Shown here: piece after piece, positions 38,522-47,246 of the stretch | Layout of the letters: every line of letters begins with the position of its first letter | Position numbering within the stretch: the first letter of the stretch is position 1 | Assembly: GCF_002750855.1 (NCBI RefSeq) | Contig: NZ_NWUC01000005.1 | Location: 62,001 to 126,000, forward strand | DNA length: 64,000 nucleotides | Source: Neopararhizobium haloflavum | GTDB lineage: Bacteria; Pseudomonadota; Alphaproteobacteria; Rhizobiales; Rhizobiaceae | Direction: 5' to 3' | Program-made: the position numbers and the translations under genes | Notes under the pieces: model-generated | Told to the model about the DNA's origin: nothing | The model's database searches: none | Seen by the model: only the letters and a program-made list of their open reading frames with translations

Positions 38522-39841
38522 TCAGCCTTCACGGGCCTGGCGCTCACGCCGGCGCGCCGCCCAGAAGTCGAGACGCTTGCGGATTTCCCGCTCGAAACCC
38601 CGTTCGGGCGGATCGTAGAACGTCGTACCGCTGAGGGGGTCCGGCAGATAGGTCTGGCCGGAGAAGGCATCAGGTGCATCGTGATCGTATTCGTAGCCCT
38701 GGCCGTAGCCTTCCGACTTCATCAGCTTGGTCGGTGCGTTGAGGATATGCTTTGGCGGCAGCAGCGAACCGTTCTCCTTCGCCGCGCGCATCGCTGCCTT
38801 GAAGGCCGTGTAGACGGCATTCGATTTCGGCGCCGTCGCCAGGTAGACGCAGGCCTCGGCGAGCGCCAGTACCCCCTCCGGCGATCCAAGGTAGTCGTAG
38901 GCGTCCTTGGCCGCACTGGCGATCGTCAGGGCCTGCGGGTCGGCCAGGCCGATATCCTCCGACGCCATGCGCACCAGCCGGCGACCGAGATAGAGCGGAT
39001 CTTCGCCGGCATCCAGCATCCGGCACAGATAGTAGAGCGCCGCGTCGGGGTCCGAGCCACGCACCGATTTGTGAAGCGCCGAGATCAGGTTGTAGTGACC
39101 GTCCTGACCCTTGTCGTAGACCGGTGCACGGCGCTGCACGATAGACTGCAATTGCTCGGCATCGATCGTTTCGTCGGCACGCACGGAACGCCAGACCTCT
39201 TCGGCCAGCGTCAGCACCGCACGGCCGTCGCCATCAGCCATCCTTATGAGAACGGCGCGCGCCTCTTTGGTGATCGGAAGCGCCTTGCCCTCCACTTGCT
39301 CGGCCCGATCGAGCAAGGCGGCAAGGCTCGCCTCGTCGTGAGGATGGAACGTCAGGACCCTCGCGCGCGACAAGAGCGCGGCATTGAGTTCGAACGAGGG
39401 ATTTTCCGTGGTCGCGCCGATCAGGATCACCGTTCCGTCTTCCATGACTGGAAGGAAGGAATCCTGTTGCGCCTTGTTGAACCGATGGATCTCGTCGACG
39501 AAAAGCAACGTTTGACGGCCCGACATCCGGCGTGCGCGTGCTGTCTCGAACACCTTCTTCAAATCGGCGACACCGGAAAAGATCGCGGAAATCTGTTCGA
39601 AGGCCAGATCCGTCTCGCCGGCCAGCAGCCGCGCCACCGTTGTCTTGCCAGTGCCAGGCGGCCCCCAGAAGACGAGCGAGCCAAGCGAGCCGCCCGCGAT
39701 CATCCGGGTCAGCACCCCATCGGGGCCTGTCAGATGCGGCTGGCCGGTGACCTCGCCAAGCGTTTGCGGCCGCATGCGGTCGGCCAGCGGACGCCGCGTG
39801 CCCCCGGTCGGGTCCAGTCCGTGGGTGAACAGGTCGCTCAT
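38522..39841 (-). CDS. rarA: Replication-associated recombination protein A (RarA/MgsA) AAA+ ATPase
   Basis: 439 residues. Walker A GPPGTGKTTVARLLA near residue 60 and LLFVDEIHRFNKAQQDSFLP as Walker B/sensor, then GATTENPSFELN. The C-terminal tetramerisation region carries VYLATAPKSNAVYTA. RarA acts at stalled replication forks. Its ATG begins on the base right after the stop of the Deg protease gene, so the two are an operon without intergenic DNA. It is an unusual partner, though I recall this pairing in other Rhizobiales. Confidence 0.95.
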   Translation of the reverse strand: MSDLFTHGLDPTGGTRRPLADRMRPQTLGEVTGQPHLTGPDGVLTRMIAGGSLGSLVFWGPPGTGKTTVARLLAGETDLAFEQISAIFSGVADLKKVFETARARRMSGRQTLLFVDEIHRFNKAQQDSFLPVMEDGTVILIGATTENPSFELNAALLSRARVLTFHPHDEASLAALLDRAEQVEGKALPITKEARAVLIRMADGDGRAVLTLAEEVWRSVRADETIDAEQLQSIVQRRAPVYDKGQDGHYNLISALHKSVRGSDPDAALYYLCRMLDAGEDPLYLGRRLVRMASEDIGLADPQALTIASAAKDAYDYLGSPEGVLALAEACVYLATAPKSNAVYTAFKAAMRAAKENGSLLPPKHILNAPTKLMKSEGYGQGYEYDHDAPDAFSGQTYLPDPLSGTTFYDPPERGFEREIRKRLDFWAARRRERQAREG

Positions 39842-41344
39842 CTACCGGACGAACTGGCGCATGAGGCGCCCGCCCCGCTCGATGTCGAAACGCCAGAACG
39901 CGGCACCCTCATCGAGAACGGCGACGAGCCCGTCGACATCGCCGACGCTCTCGCCATTGACCGCGACGATGACGTCGCCCGGACGCAGCCCGTACTGGGC
40001 TGCCGGCGCGCGACGGTCGACGTCCAGCACGATCACGCCACCGCGCGGCTCCGGCAACCTCAGCCGCTGGGCCAGCTGCCGCGTGAGGTCCGCAACTACG
40101 GCGCCTGCAAATGGATTGTCTCCCTCGATCCGTTGCTCCTCGATTTCGGGCGGCGCCTCCAGCGCGATGGAAATCGTGCGCCGCTCGCCCTGCGAAAGCA
40201 GCGCCAGCTCTACGGTCTGGCCAATACCGGCCGTCGCAAGGCGGTAGCCGAGCGCGTCTGGGTGCTCGACAGGACGGCCATTGACCGCCGTCACGATATC
40301 GCCCGGCCTGAGACCGGCCCGCGCGGCAGGCCCATCATCCACGACCTCGTTGACGAGCGCTCCCGAAATCCGCTGCGCTCCGACCGCCTCGGCGATGTCG
40401 GGTGTCACGGGTTCGAAGGTCGCGCCGATATAGGGGCGAATGAAGGTGTCGTTCCCCGTCTCGGCGGCGGCGGCAAAGGCGCGGACCATGTTGGCCGGAA
40501 TGGCGAAGCCGATGCCGTTCGATCCGCCGGAACGGGAAAAGATCGCCGTGTTGACCCCGATAAGCCTGCCATCCATGTCGATCAGCGCACCGCCGGAATT
40601 GCCCGGATTGATTGCCGCGTCGGTCTGGATGAAGAAGCCGAAATCGGAAATGCCGACCTGGTTGCGGGCAAGAGCCGAGACGATGCCGCTGGTCACGGTC
40701 TGGCCGACCCCGAAGGGATTGCCGATCGCCAGCACGAGATCGCCGACCTCGACGGCATCGGAATCGCCGACCGGCACGGACTGAAAGGTTTCCTCCGCCT
40801 CGATCTTCAGGACGGCCAGATCCACCGTCTCGTCCTTCAGCACGACCTCACTGGCGTATTCCCGGCCATCGGAAAAGGCGACTCGTATCTCGTCTGCTCC
40901 GTCGATCACGTGGTTGTTGGTGATGACGATGCCCGAAGGGTCGATCACCACACCCGAGCCTAGCGAGGATTGCCGCTGCGAGCGGTGCGGCATTTCCTGG
41001 CCGAAAAAGCGCTCGAAGAACGGATCGCCGGCAAAAGGTGAGCGCTGCTGGACCACGCGGTCGGCATAGACGTTGACGACCGCCGGTGCCGTCTGCTTGA
41101 CGAGCGGGGCAAAGGAAAGCTGCATCTCCGCCCGGTTTTCAGGCACGGTCCGTACGGGCGCCGATGGCTGTTGCGCTGGCGCCTCATCGGCGCGCGGCGC
41201 CGCCTCGCGGTCTTGCCCGAAGAGATCGTTCAGGAACGTCTCGATCGACGGGCCCTCCTCTTGCGACAGCGCCGCGGTGCGCGGCACGGCTGCCAGTATC
41301 AGGGCGACAGCTACGATGGCGATGACATTGGCGATGGGCCGCAT
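39842..41344 (-). CDS. DegP/DegQ-type periplasmic serine protease (trypsin + two PDZ)
   Basis: 500 residues from ATG 41344. A Sec signal (MRPIANVIAIVAVALILAA) leads to a trypsin-like domain. Its triad is His in ITNNHVIDGADE, Asp in ETVDLAVLKI and Ser in INPGNSGGALIDM. Two PDZ domains follow (GLRPGDIVTAVNGRPVEHP, GLRPGDVIVAVNGESVGDV). It degrades or chaperones misfolded periplasmic proteins. A same-frame extension to 41542 is leader without a signal. The stop abuts the rarA start directly. The 291 nt upstream to the thermonuclease-like gene must contain two divergent promoters; no clear stress-sigma motif was identified. Confidence 0.93.
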   Translation of the reverse strand: MRPIANVIAIVAVALILAAVPRTAALSQEEGPSIETFLNDLFGQDREAAPRADEAPAQQPSAPVRTVPENRAEMQLSFAPLVKQTAPAVVNVYADRVVQQRSPFAGDPFFERFFGQEMPHRSQRQSSLGSGVVIDPSGIVITNNHVIDGADEIRVAFSDGREYASEVVLKDETVDLAVLKIEAEETFQSVPVGDSDAVEVGDLVLAIGNPFGVGQTVTSGIVSALARNQVGISDFGFFIQTDAAINPGNSGGALIDMDGRLIGVNTAIFSRSGGSNGIGFAIPANMVRAFAAAAETGNDTFIRPYIGATFEPVTPDIAEAVGAQRISGALVNEVVDDGPAARAGLRPGDIVTAVNGRPVEHPDALGYRLATAGIGQTVELALLSQGERRTISIALEAPPEIEEQRIEGDNPFAGAVVADLTRQLAQRLRLPEPRGGVIVLDVDRRAPAAQYGLRPGDVIVAVNGESVGDVDGLVAVLDEGAAFWRFDIERGGRLMRQFVR

Positions 41345-41635
41345 GATCGAGGAAACTCCGGTGGTTCCGACCAATGGATAGTGACGATCCTTGGCCGAAA
41401 CAAGAACGGGCTGCGCACGAAGCCCGAGGATGGCCCATTCTCCCGGCAACCCGGCTCGGCGATCCGAACCACCCACCGTCAGAACCCGCTTTTGCCTATT
41501 CAAAACAGGCGCCTGATCAGGACACATGATTCTGCTTATCAAGCGTTCACACGCAATTCAGTGCATTTTCGCGTTCTGATTCATCCTCGCGCAGGCTCTC
41601 TCCCGCACACTTGCCTCGATATGGCGAGGCGAATC

Positions 41636-42172
41636 ATGAGCAACGTTATTTTCCTGAGAACCAACGGCCGCAGACCGGCGGTCCGATCGCGGCGGCGCGC
41701 GAGGCTGAGCAGGTTCGCCAGCCGGATGGCCGCGCTTGTGCTTGCCATCGGTATTGCCGCGGGTTGCCTCTGGTTCGACGGACGAACCATTCAACCGCCC
41801 GACGCGATCGTCACGGGCGCGCTACACACGCATTTTGCATTCTGCGCGACACCACCCCACGCCGACTGCGTCATCGATGGCGACACCTTCTACCTCGGTT
41901 CCCAGCCGATCCGAATCGCCGATATCGATACGCCGGAGACCTTCCGTCCCGACTGTGCGGCCGAAGCGGAACGCGGAAAGCGCGCAACGATGCGCATGCA
42001 CGAACTGCTCAATGCCGGACCGATCGAGCTGCGCCTTCAAGCGCGCGACAAGGATCGTTACGGCCGCAGCCTGCGCACCGTGCATCGCGGCGGGCGCTCT
42101 CTTGGCCAGCAGCTCGTCAGCGAGGGGCTGGCAAGGCCGTGGGGCGGAGCCCGCCGGTCCTGGTGCGCATGA
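41636..42172 (+). CDS. Membrane-anchored thermonuclease (SNase-like) family protein
   Basis: 178 residues. The N-terminal 55 carry a basic stretch and one helix (MAALVLAIGIAAGCLWF), so the domain probably faces the periplasm. The staphylococcal-nuclease motif VIDGDTFYLGSQPIRIADID, then TPETF, is followed by ARDKDRYGRSLRTV, which supply the Asp, Arg, Glu and second Arg of the active site. The C-terminus GLARPWGG matches the family. It is a likely phosphodiesterase of the SNase type; the target is unknown. ATG 41636 has GAGG six nt upstream. Convergent with the large AsmA-like gene. Confidence 0.85.
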   Translation: MSNVIFLRTNGRRPAVRSRRRARLSRFASRMAALVLAIGIAAGCLWFDGRTIQPPDAIVTGALHTHFAFCATPPHADCVIDGDTFYLGSQPIRIADIDTPETFRPDCAAEAERGKRATMRMHELLNAGPIELRLQARDKDRYGRSLRTVHRGGRSLGQQLVSEGLARPWGGARRSWCA

Positions 42173-42185
42173 CCGCAACGATCGC

Positions 42186-45100
42186 TCAGAATTCGAATAT
42201 CTGGCGGAATATGCCGGGTGCCATCACCGAGATCGGATTGACGGTAAGCTGCGGATCGGCGCTCGGTCCTGCCAGGCGGAAGGTGATGCCGATCAGGCCC
42301 CGGTCTCGTCCATTGCCAAGCAGTGCCCCGAACAGCGGGATTTCGGCAAAGAGGCGATTGAGGCCATAGGCAGGCATGAACGTGCCGGTGATCGCCATCT
42401 GCCCATTGGGATCGCGAACGGTGCCCTGGAACGTGGTTCCGATCTGCGGGCCGCGCACCACCCCGTCGGAGACGGTAACGGAACCATCGCCGATCCGAAT
42501 GCGCGCGAAACCGCGTTCGAACTGCGCCGCCTCGGTATTGATCCGCCCTTGCACTGCATCGTTCAGGCTTTGCTCGGCCCCATAGGCGCGGGCCGTCACA
42601 ATCTGCTGCAACTGGGCTTCGTCGATCACCGAGAAATTGTCCATCGTGACGCGCCCGGCATAGGGCCCCTTGCCCGATCTCGTCAGTTGCAGGTTGATCA
42701 GGCCGCCATCGATCCGGCCGTAAAGATCGGCGAAGCGCGCGGCTGCCCCGGCATCGCCACTGTTCAGCTGAAGCTGCGACCCGCCCTCGACCGGATCGAT
42801 CGAAAGCACCAGCGCCTCGCCGCTGCCCGTCACGCCCTTGACGTCGAGTGAACGGACCTCGCCATTTCGCCCGCTGTAGCTTGCCGTCAGGTTCGAAAGC
42901 ACTTCACCGTTGAATCCAACCGCCTGCGCGACATTCGCCGTCACATCGATCGCGGCGCCCTCTGACACCCCTTCCCCCGTGGACGATCCGGTCGCACCGG
43001 AGCGAATCGATCCGACAATCGAACGCAGATCGATGGTCTCTCCGTCTATCTCGACCCGGTAGCCGTCGCCATCGTTGGTGAGCCTGGCTGAATACTCGTC
43101 CGCCTGCGACAGCCTCACACGGTCGAAGCGCGCGCTTGCAAGCCGGCCGTCCACAAGATCCATCGCACCGCTGACCCCGAAGCCGTCGCCGGCAAACTCG
43201 AAGGCATCGATACGGATTCCCGTCTCTTCGACCGCCGCGGTGAATGTCGCCTCGGCGGGTATGCCGGCGGCCTTGGTCCAATTCAGCCCAGGGACGGTCA
43301 AGGCGCTGGATGTCAGGTCGACGGCGATCTCCATCGGCGCCTTTCCGATCTGGGAAAGGCTGAGATCGGCCACGCCCGACAGCATGCCGCCAAGACCCGG
43401 GACAAGCTGAGCGCGCGCCGCATCGTCGAGCTGTGCCGTGATGAGACGTTCGGCTTCGATACCCGCGCCGGCCTGCAAAGGCTGCGTGACCTGCAACGTC
43501 ATCGGCACGCCGTCGACAGCGGCATCAGCCTGCAGGACGGCGTGGCTTGGCTTGACCGCCAGCGTCCCTGTCATGCCCTCGAGCCTGCGTCCTTCCACCG
43601 GCTTTGCAATGTCCACATCGGCCAGATCGAGCTCGGCCGACCATTCCGGAGGCGGCGGGCCCTGTTCGGCGATAAGGCCGAAACGGGCGGATACATCGGC
43701 CTTGATTGTCCCTGAGAAGTCTTCCGGTCGATAGCCGATCCGGTCGATCACGTCGATCGGCCGGTACGATATGATCTCGGCCACGGCGTCGGCTGAACCT
43801 GCTAGCGACAGTTCAAGATCCGCCATCAGCGGTTTGCGGTCCGTCTCGGCGATGGTGAAGGTCCCGCTCTCGACATCCACGTCCCGGTCGGATGCGAAAT
43901 ATGTCTTGGCCCGGTCGATGGCGACCGTTAGCGCGTTGCCCATGAGGTCGAACCGTCCGTTCGCCTCGCGCAGGGGCGGCAGGTCACCGGCGATACCGAC
44001 ACGCGCCCCCCTAAGATCGAACCCGAAGCGCAGCTGGCTGTCGTCGAGCTGCAGCCGGCCCCTTTGTTCGGCCATGCGGTCCTGCGGAATGAACAGGCGC
44101 AGTTCTCCGTTCTCGACATGCCCTCCAAAGAGGTTCGCCAATACCCATTGGCGTGGACGCTTCGCAATCCAGTGCGGCCAGAGTTGCTTCAATCCGCCGG
44201 TGCCCATTCGCGCGAACGAAGCGGCCAGGCTGACCTCCGGCGACTTGCCGCCGAAACCGACTCCCGCCGAGGCGAAGATCTGGCCGAACGGACTGGCCAG
44301 GGTGATCTCATCCATGACGAGGCGTTGGTGATGCTTGAGGAAGCGCGCGAAGACCTTGCCGTCGAAAGTCAGGGCCGGCTCGGAAGAATCGGTCGGCGCC
44401 GATCGTCCCTCGTCAACGAGCAGTTCGATCGCAAACCCCCGCCCCTCGACCGAGTTCAGGTTGGAGATGTCGATGATGCCCCCGGAGAAGGGAAAACGCG
44501 ACTGTCCCACATGAAGTGTCGAAGGCAGGATTTCGATCTTGTCCTCGTCGGGCAGGTATTCCGCACGCAGCCGGCTTTGCTTCAGCACCGATCGATTACC
44601 GCCGAGTGTCGCCACCCCGGGCGCCAGATCAAGCGTCATCGCGATCATCGCCCGGCCCGGCTGTGGCGTGCGATGGGCCGTGAGCGCGATGCTCGCCTCG
44701 CTTTCAACCCCGAAGCGGCGGCGGGACTCCAGCTCAGGCGCGTCGGCGGTCACAGCGAAGAAGGGCCGGTTGCCGAGGGCCGTCAGGCCGGCGATCCTGA
44801 TGTTCAGGTCCTCAAGCGTTTCCAGTTCGCGGTGCGGAGCGGTTTCGCCGTTGACCGTAAGTGTCTGGTCCCCGAATGAAATGGTGCCTTCGATCGTCAG
44901 ATCGTCCTGCGCTGACAATGCCAGTTCCACCGTCTCGATGCGCAGCGGCCCGCGGCTCCCGTCGGCCCGCTCCGCACCGGCGCCGACCACCGCGCCGTCG
45001 GTGAAGCGGATCGCACTCGTGCCGCTGCGGTCGAGCATCCGAAACGCCCGATCTAGCCCCTCGAATGCAAATCGCGATGCTTCCTCGAGCGCATCCACCC

Positions 45101-45620
45101 GGATACGGCTCCAATCGAGACGGCCGCCATTGCCGATCACCGTCGGATCGAAGGTCGCCCCGTCGATCACGACGGATTCGACATTCAAACGACCATTGAG
45201 GACGGGAAGCGGGTCGAGCAGCAGGCGGACTGAACGGGCCGAGGTCAGGAGATCGTCTTCGCCAGGAGCCGATGTGCCGGGCCGCCCACTCCGGCGGAAA
45301 CGCACGGCATCCGCCTCGATCGCCAGGCGTCCGTCGCGGCCAATCCGGATGCTGGCGCTGTCCACCGTGGCAGTCATGTCGGGCCCGACGGTCGCGGCAA
45401 GCACGGCGCGGATGCGATTCGCGAAGAGACCGTCGGCCAGACCGAACTGAACGGCGCTGAATGCAAGGATGACGATCACGAAGGCTGCGCCAACCGTTGC
45501 GCCCAGAAAACCAAGCACCCGGCGAAAGCGCGTCCGCTTGGCCCTCACCCCCCGTTGGCGATCGGAAGCCGGACGGTACGGCGCGTCTGCCGAAGGGCTT
45601 GCATCGTCCTTCTGGTTCAT
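42186..45620 (-). CDS. AsmA-like/DUF3971 (YhdP-TamB type) giant envelope protein
   Basis: 1144 residues with a single N-terminal transmembrane helix (VLGFLGATVGAAFVIVILAFSAVQFGL) and a long beta-rich periplasmic body. The central segment matches DUF3971 (SLAASFARMGTGGLKQLWPHWI). The C-terminus has an AsmA_2-like region with FARIRIGDGSVTVSDGVVRGPQ and YGLNRLFAEIPLFGALLGNG. These repeating beta-groove proteins bridge the periplasm and move phospholipids to the outer membrane. It is the largest protein here after DnaE. It is transcribed divergently from bcp with 254 nt between. Confidence 0.85.
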   Translation of the reverse strand: MNQKDDASPSADAPYRPASDRQRGVRAKRTRFRRVLGFLGATVGAAFVIVILAFSAVQFGLADGLFANRIRAVLAATVGPDMTATVDSASIRIGRDGRLAIEADAVRFRRSGRPGTSAPGEDDLLTSARSVRLLLDPLPVLNGRLNVESVVIDGATFDPTVIGNGGRLDWSRIRVDALEEASRFAFEGLDRAFRMLDRSGTSAIRFTDGAVVGAGAERADGSRGPLRIETVELALSAQDDLTIEGTISFGDQTLTVNGETAPHRELETLEDLNIRIAGLTALGNRPFFAVTADAPELESRRRFGVESEASIALTAHRTPQPGRAMIAMTLDLAPGVATLGGNRSVLKQSRLRAEYLPDEDKIEILPSTLHVGQSRFPFSGGIIDISNLNSVEGRGFAIELLVDEGRSAPTDSSEPALTFDGKVFARFLKHHQRLVMDEITLASPFGQIFASAGVGFGGKSPEVSLAASFARMGTGGLKQLWPHWIAKRPRQWVLANLFGGHVENGELRLFIPQDRMAEQRGRLQLDDSQLRFGFDLRGARVGIAGDLPPLREANGRFDLMGNALTVAIDRAKTYFASDRDVDVESGTFTIAETDRKPLMADLELSLAGSADAVAEIISYRPIDVIDRIGYRPEDFSGTIKADVSARFGLIAEQGPPPPEWSAELDLADVDIAKPVEGRRLEGMTGTLAVKPSHAVLQADAAVDGVPMTLQVTQPLQAGAGIEAERLITAQLDDAARAQLVPGLGGMLSGVADLSLSQIGKAPMEIAVDLTSSALTVPGLNWTKAAGIPAEATFTAAVEETGIRIDAFEFAGDGFGVSGAMDLVDGRLASARFDRVRLSQADEYSARLTNDGDGYRVEIDGETIDLRSIVGSIRSGATGSSTGEGVSEGAAIDVTANVAQAVGFNGEVLSNLTASYSGRNGEVRSLDVKGVTGSGEALVLSIDPVEGGSQLQLNSGDAGAAARFADLYGRIDGGLINLQLTRSGKGPYAGRVTMDNFSVIDEAQLQQIVTARAYGAEQSLNDAVQGRINTEAAQFERGFARIRIGDGSVTVSDGVVRGPQIGTTFQGTVRDPNGQMAITGTFMPAYGLNRLFAEIPLFGALLGNGRDRGLIGITFRLAGPSADPQLTVNPISVMAPGIFRQIFEF

Positions 45621-45874
45621 TCGCTCAACTATCCGCTGGGCCCGGCCGTCCCGCCGCGAGGGCCATTACGCTCACCAATCCGACGCGGAGAGGTGACGCA
45701 CGCTCACTCCGCAACTTGCCTGCGACAGGTGCGCTCGCGCAAGCCTTCCCCGCGACAAAAGGGGAGAAAGCGCGTGGCGATTGTGCCAAATCACAACTGG
45801 ACGCAGGCTTTGCGGACCATATATCGCTTACGCGAACCCACTCCTGCATAAAGACGACGAAAGAAAGGCCAGCG

Positions 45875-46342
45875 ATGAGCGATCTGACCGAGGGCGATGC
45901 GGCGCCAGGCTTCACCTTGCCGCGCGACGGCGCAGAGACCGTATCCCTTGAAGACCTGAAGGGTCGAAAGGTGGTTCTGTTCTTCTATCCCAAGGACGAC
46001 ACCTCCGGCTGCACGGCAGAAGCCATTGCCTTTACGGGACTGAGATCGGATTTCCAGAAGGCCGGCGCGGATGTCATCGGCATGTCCCCCGATCCGGTGA
46101 AAAAGCACGATAAATTCCGCGACAAGCACGGGTTGACAGTGCCGCTTGTCTCCGACGAGGAGAAGTCGACGCTGGAGGCCTATGGCGTCTGGAAGGAAAA
46201 GAGCATGTATGGCCGCAAATACATGGGTGTCGAGCGTTCGACCTTTCTGATCGATGAGAACGGGCGGATCGCGCGCGTCTGGCGCAAGGTCAAGGTGCCG
46301 GGCCACGCGGAGGACGTGCTTGCGGCCGTCAAGGCGATGTGA
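45875..46342 (+). CDS. bcp: Bacterioferritin comigratory protein-type peroxiredoxin (one-Cys)
   Basis: 155 residues. MSDLTEGDAAPGFTLPRDGAE begins the fold. FFYPKDDTSGCTAEA contains the peroxidatic Cys. The resolving Cys that many Bcp/PrxQ proteins keep five residues later is Ile here, and this is the only Cys in the protein. It therefore should run a one-Cys cycle, needing an external thiol. It reduces hydroperoxides in the cytoplasm. The frame stays open upstream to 45497 but as shadow; ATG 45875 gives the normal length. The DUF455 gene starts 4 nt after its stop. Confidence 0.95.
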   Translation: MSDLTEGDAAPGFTLPRDGAETVSLEDLKGRKVVLFFYPKDDTSGCTAEAIAFTGLRSDFQKAGADVIGMSPDPVKKHDKFRDKHGLTVPLVSDEEKSTLEAYGVWKEKSMYGRKYMGVERSTFLIDENGRIARVWRKVKVPGHAEDVLAAVKAM

Positions 46343-46346
46343 GCTG

Positions 46347-47174
46347 ATGGTTGCGGACTTTCGGTTCCATTCGCTGCGCGACGCGGCCGCGACAGCCATC
46401 GCCGCCGCCGACCTCATCGAGAAGACCGAGCGTGCACAACAAGGTGCGCGGCGCTGGTTCGCGCGCGAATTGTCGCTGCGCTCCCCGCTCGACGCGACAT
46501 TGCCCGACAGGCCGGGCCGTCCGGACCGGCCGCTTCTTGTGCCGCCGACCAAGGTCAAGCGGCGCTCACTGGTATCGGATAAAGGTCGCATCGCGCTCCT
46601 GCACGCCATCGCCCATATCGAGCTCAACGCGGTCGATCTTGCTCTCGACATTGTCGCCCGCTTCGCAGCCGAGAAGATGCCGCAAAGCTTTTTTGACGGC
46701 TGGATGCAGGTTGCCTTCGAGGAGGCGAAGCATTTCAAGCTCATACGCGCACGTCTGAATGCAATGGATGCGGACTATGGGGACTTGCCCGCCCATGACG
46801 GTCTGTGGCAGGCGGCCCACGACACGCGCAACGATCTGACCGCCCGCCTCGCAGTCGTGCCATTGATCCTGGAGGCCCGCGGACTCGATGTCACACCCGC
46901 GCTTCAGGCGAAGATGCGCGACAGCGGCGACGCAGCGAGCGCCGAGGTTCTCGACATCATCTATGAAGACGAGAAGAAGCACGTGGCGGTCGGCGCGAAA
47001 TGGTTCCGCTTCCTGTGTCAGCGCCAACGCAAGGATCCCGCTGCCACTTTCCGGACACTGGTGCGGGCCAATTTCCGTGGCCCGCTCAAGGCCCCGTTCA
47101 ACGACCTCGCCCGCGCCGAGGCCGGCCTGACGCCGTCCTTCTATCGTTCTCTGACCGCCGTCAGCACCTCCTGA
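46347..47174 (+). CDS. DUF455 family ferritin-like protein
   Basis: 275 residues, mostly helical. Three Glu/His pairs fit a ferritin-like diiron site: IAHIELNAVDLALD, VAFEEAKHFKLI and IIYEDEKKHVAVG. This is the DUF455 layout, and the family includes the MiaE-like fold. No activity has been established to my knowledge. It is 4 nt downstream of bcp, so the peroxiredoxin and this probable metal protein form an oxidative-stress-looking pair; that reading is inference. ATG 46347 fits the family start. Confidence 0.85.
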   Translation: MVADFRFHSLRDAAATAIAAADLIEKTERAQQGARRWFARELSLRSPLDATLPDRPGRPDRPLLVPPTKVKRRSLVSDKGRIALLHAIAHIELNAVDLALDIVARFAAEKMPQSFFDGWMQVAFEEAKHFKLIRARLNAMDADYGDLPAHDGLWQAAHDTRNDLTARLAVVPLILEARGLDVTPALQAKMRDSGDAASAEVLDIIYEDEKKHVAVGAKWFRFLCQRQRKDPAATFRTLVRANFRGPLKAPFNDLARAEAGLTPSFYRSLTAVSTS

Positions 47175-47246
47175 GCCGCAAGGCAATGTTAACCTTAACG
47201 CGGTCTAATGTGCCATCGATCGCTTCGAGGAACGGCAGAGGCAACC

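Noticed and set aside
38378-40963. An 861-codon open frame on the plus strand across rarA and the Deg protease gene
   Set aside because: It is antisense to two clearly recognised genes and its translation is Arg/His-rich low complexity, as expected for a shadow frame in high-GC DNA.
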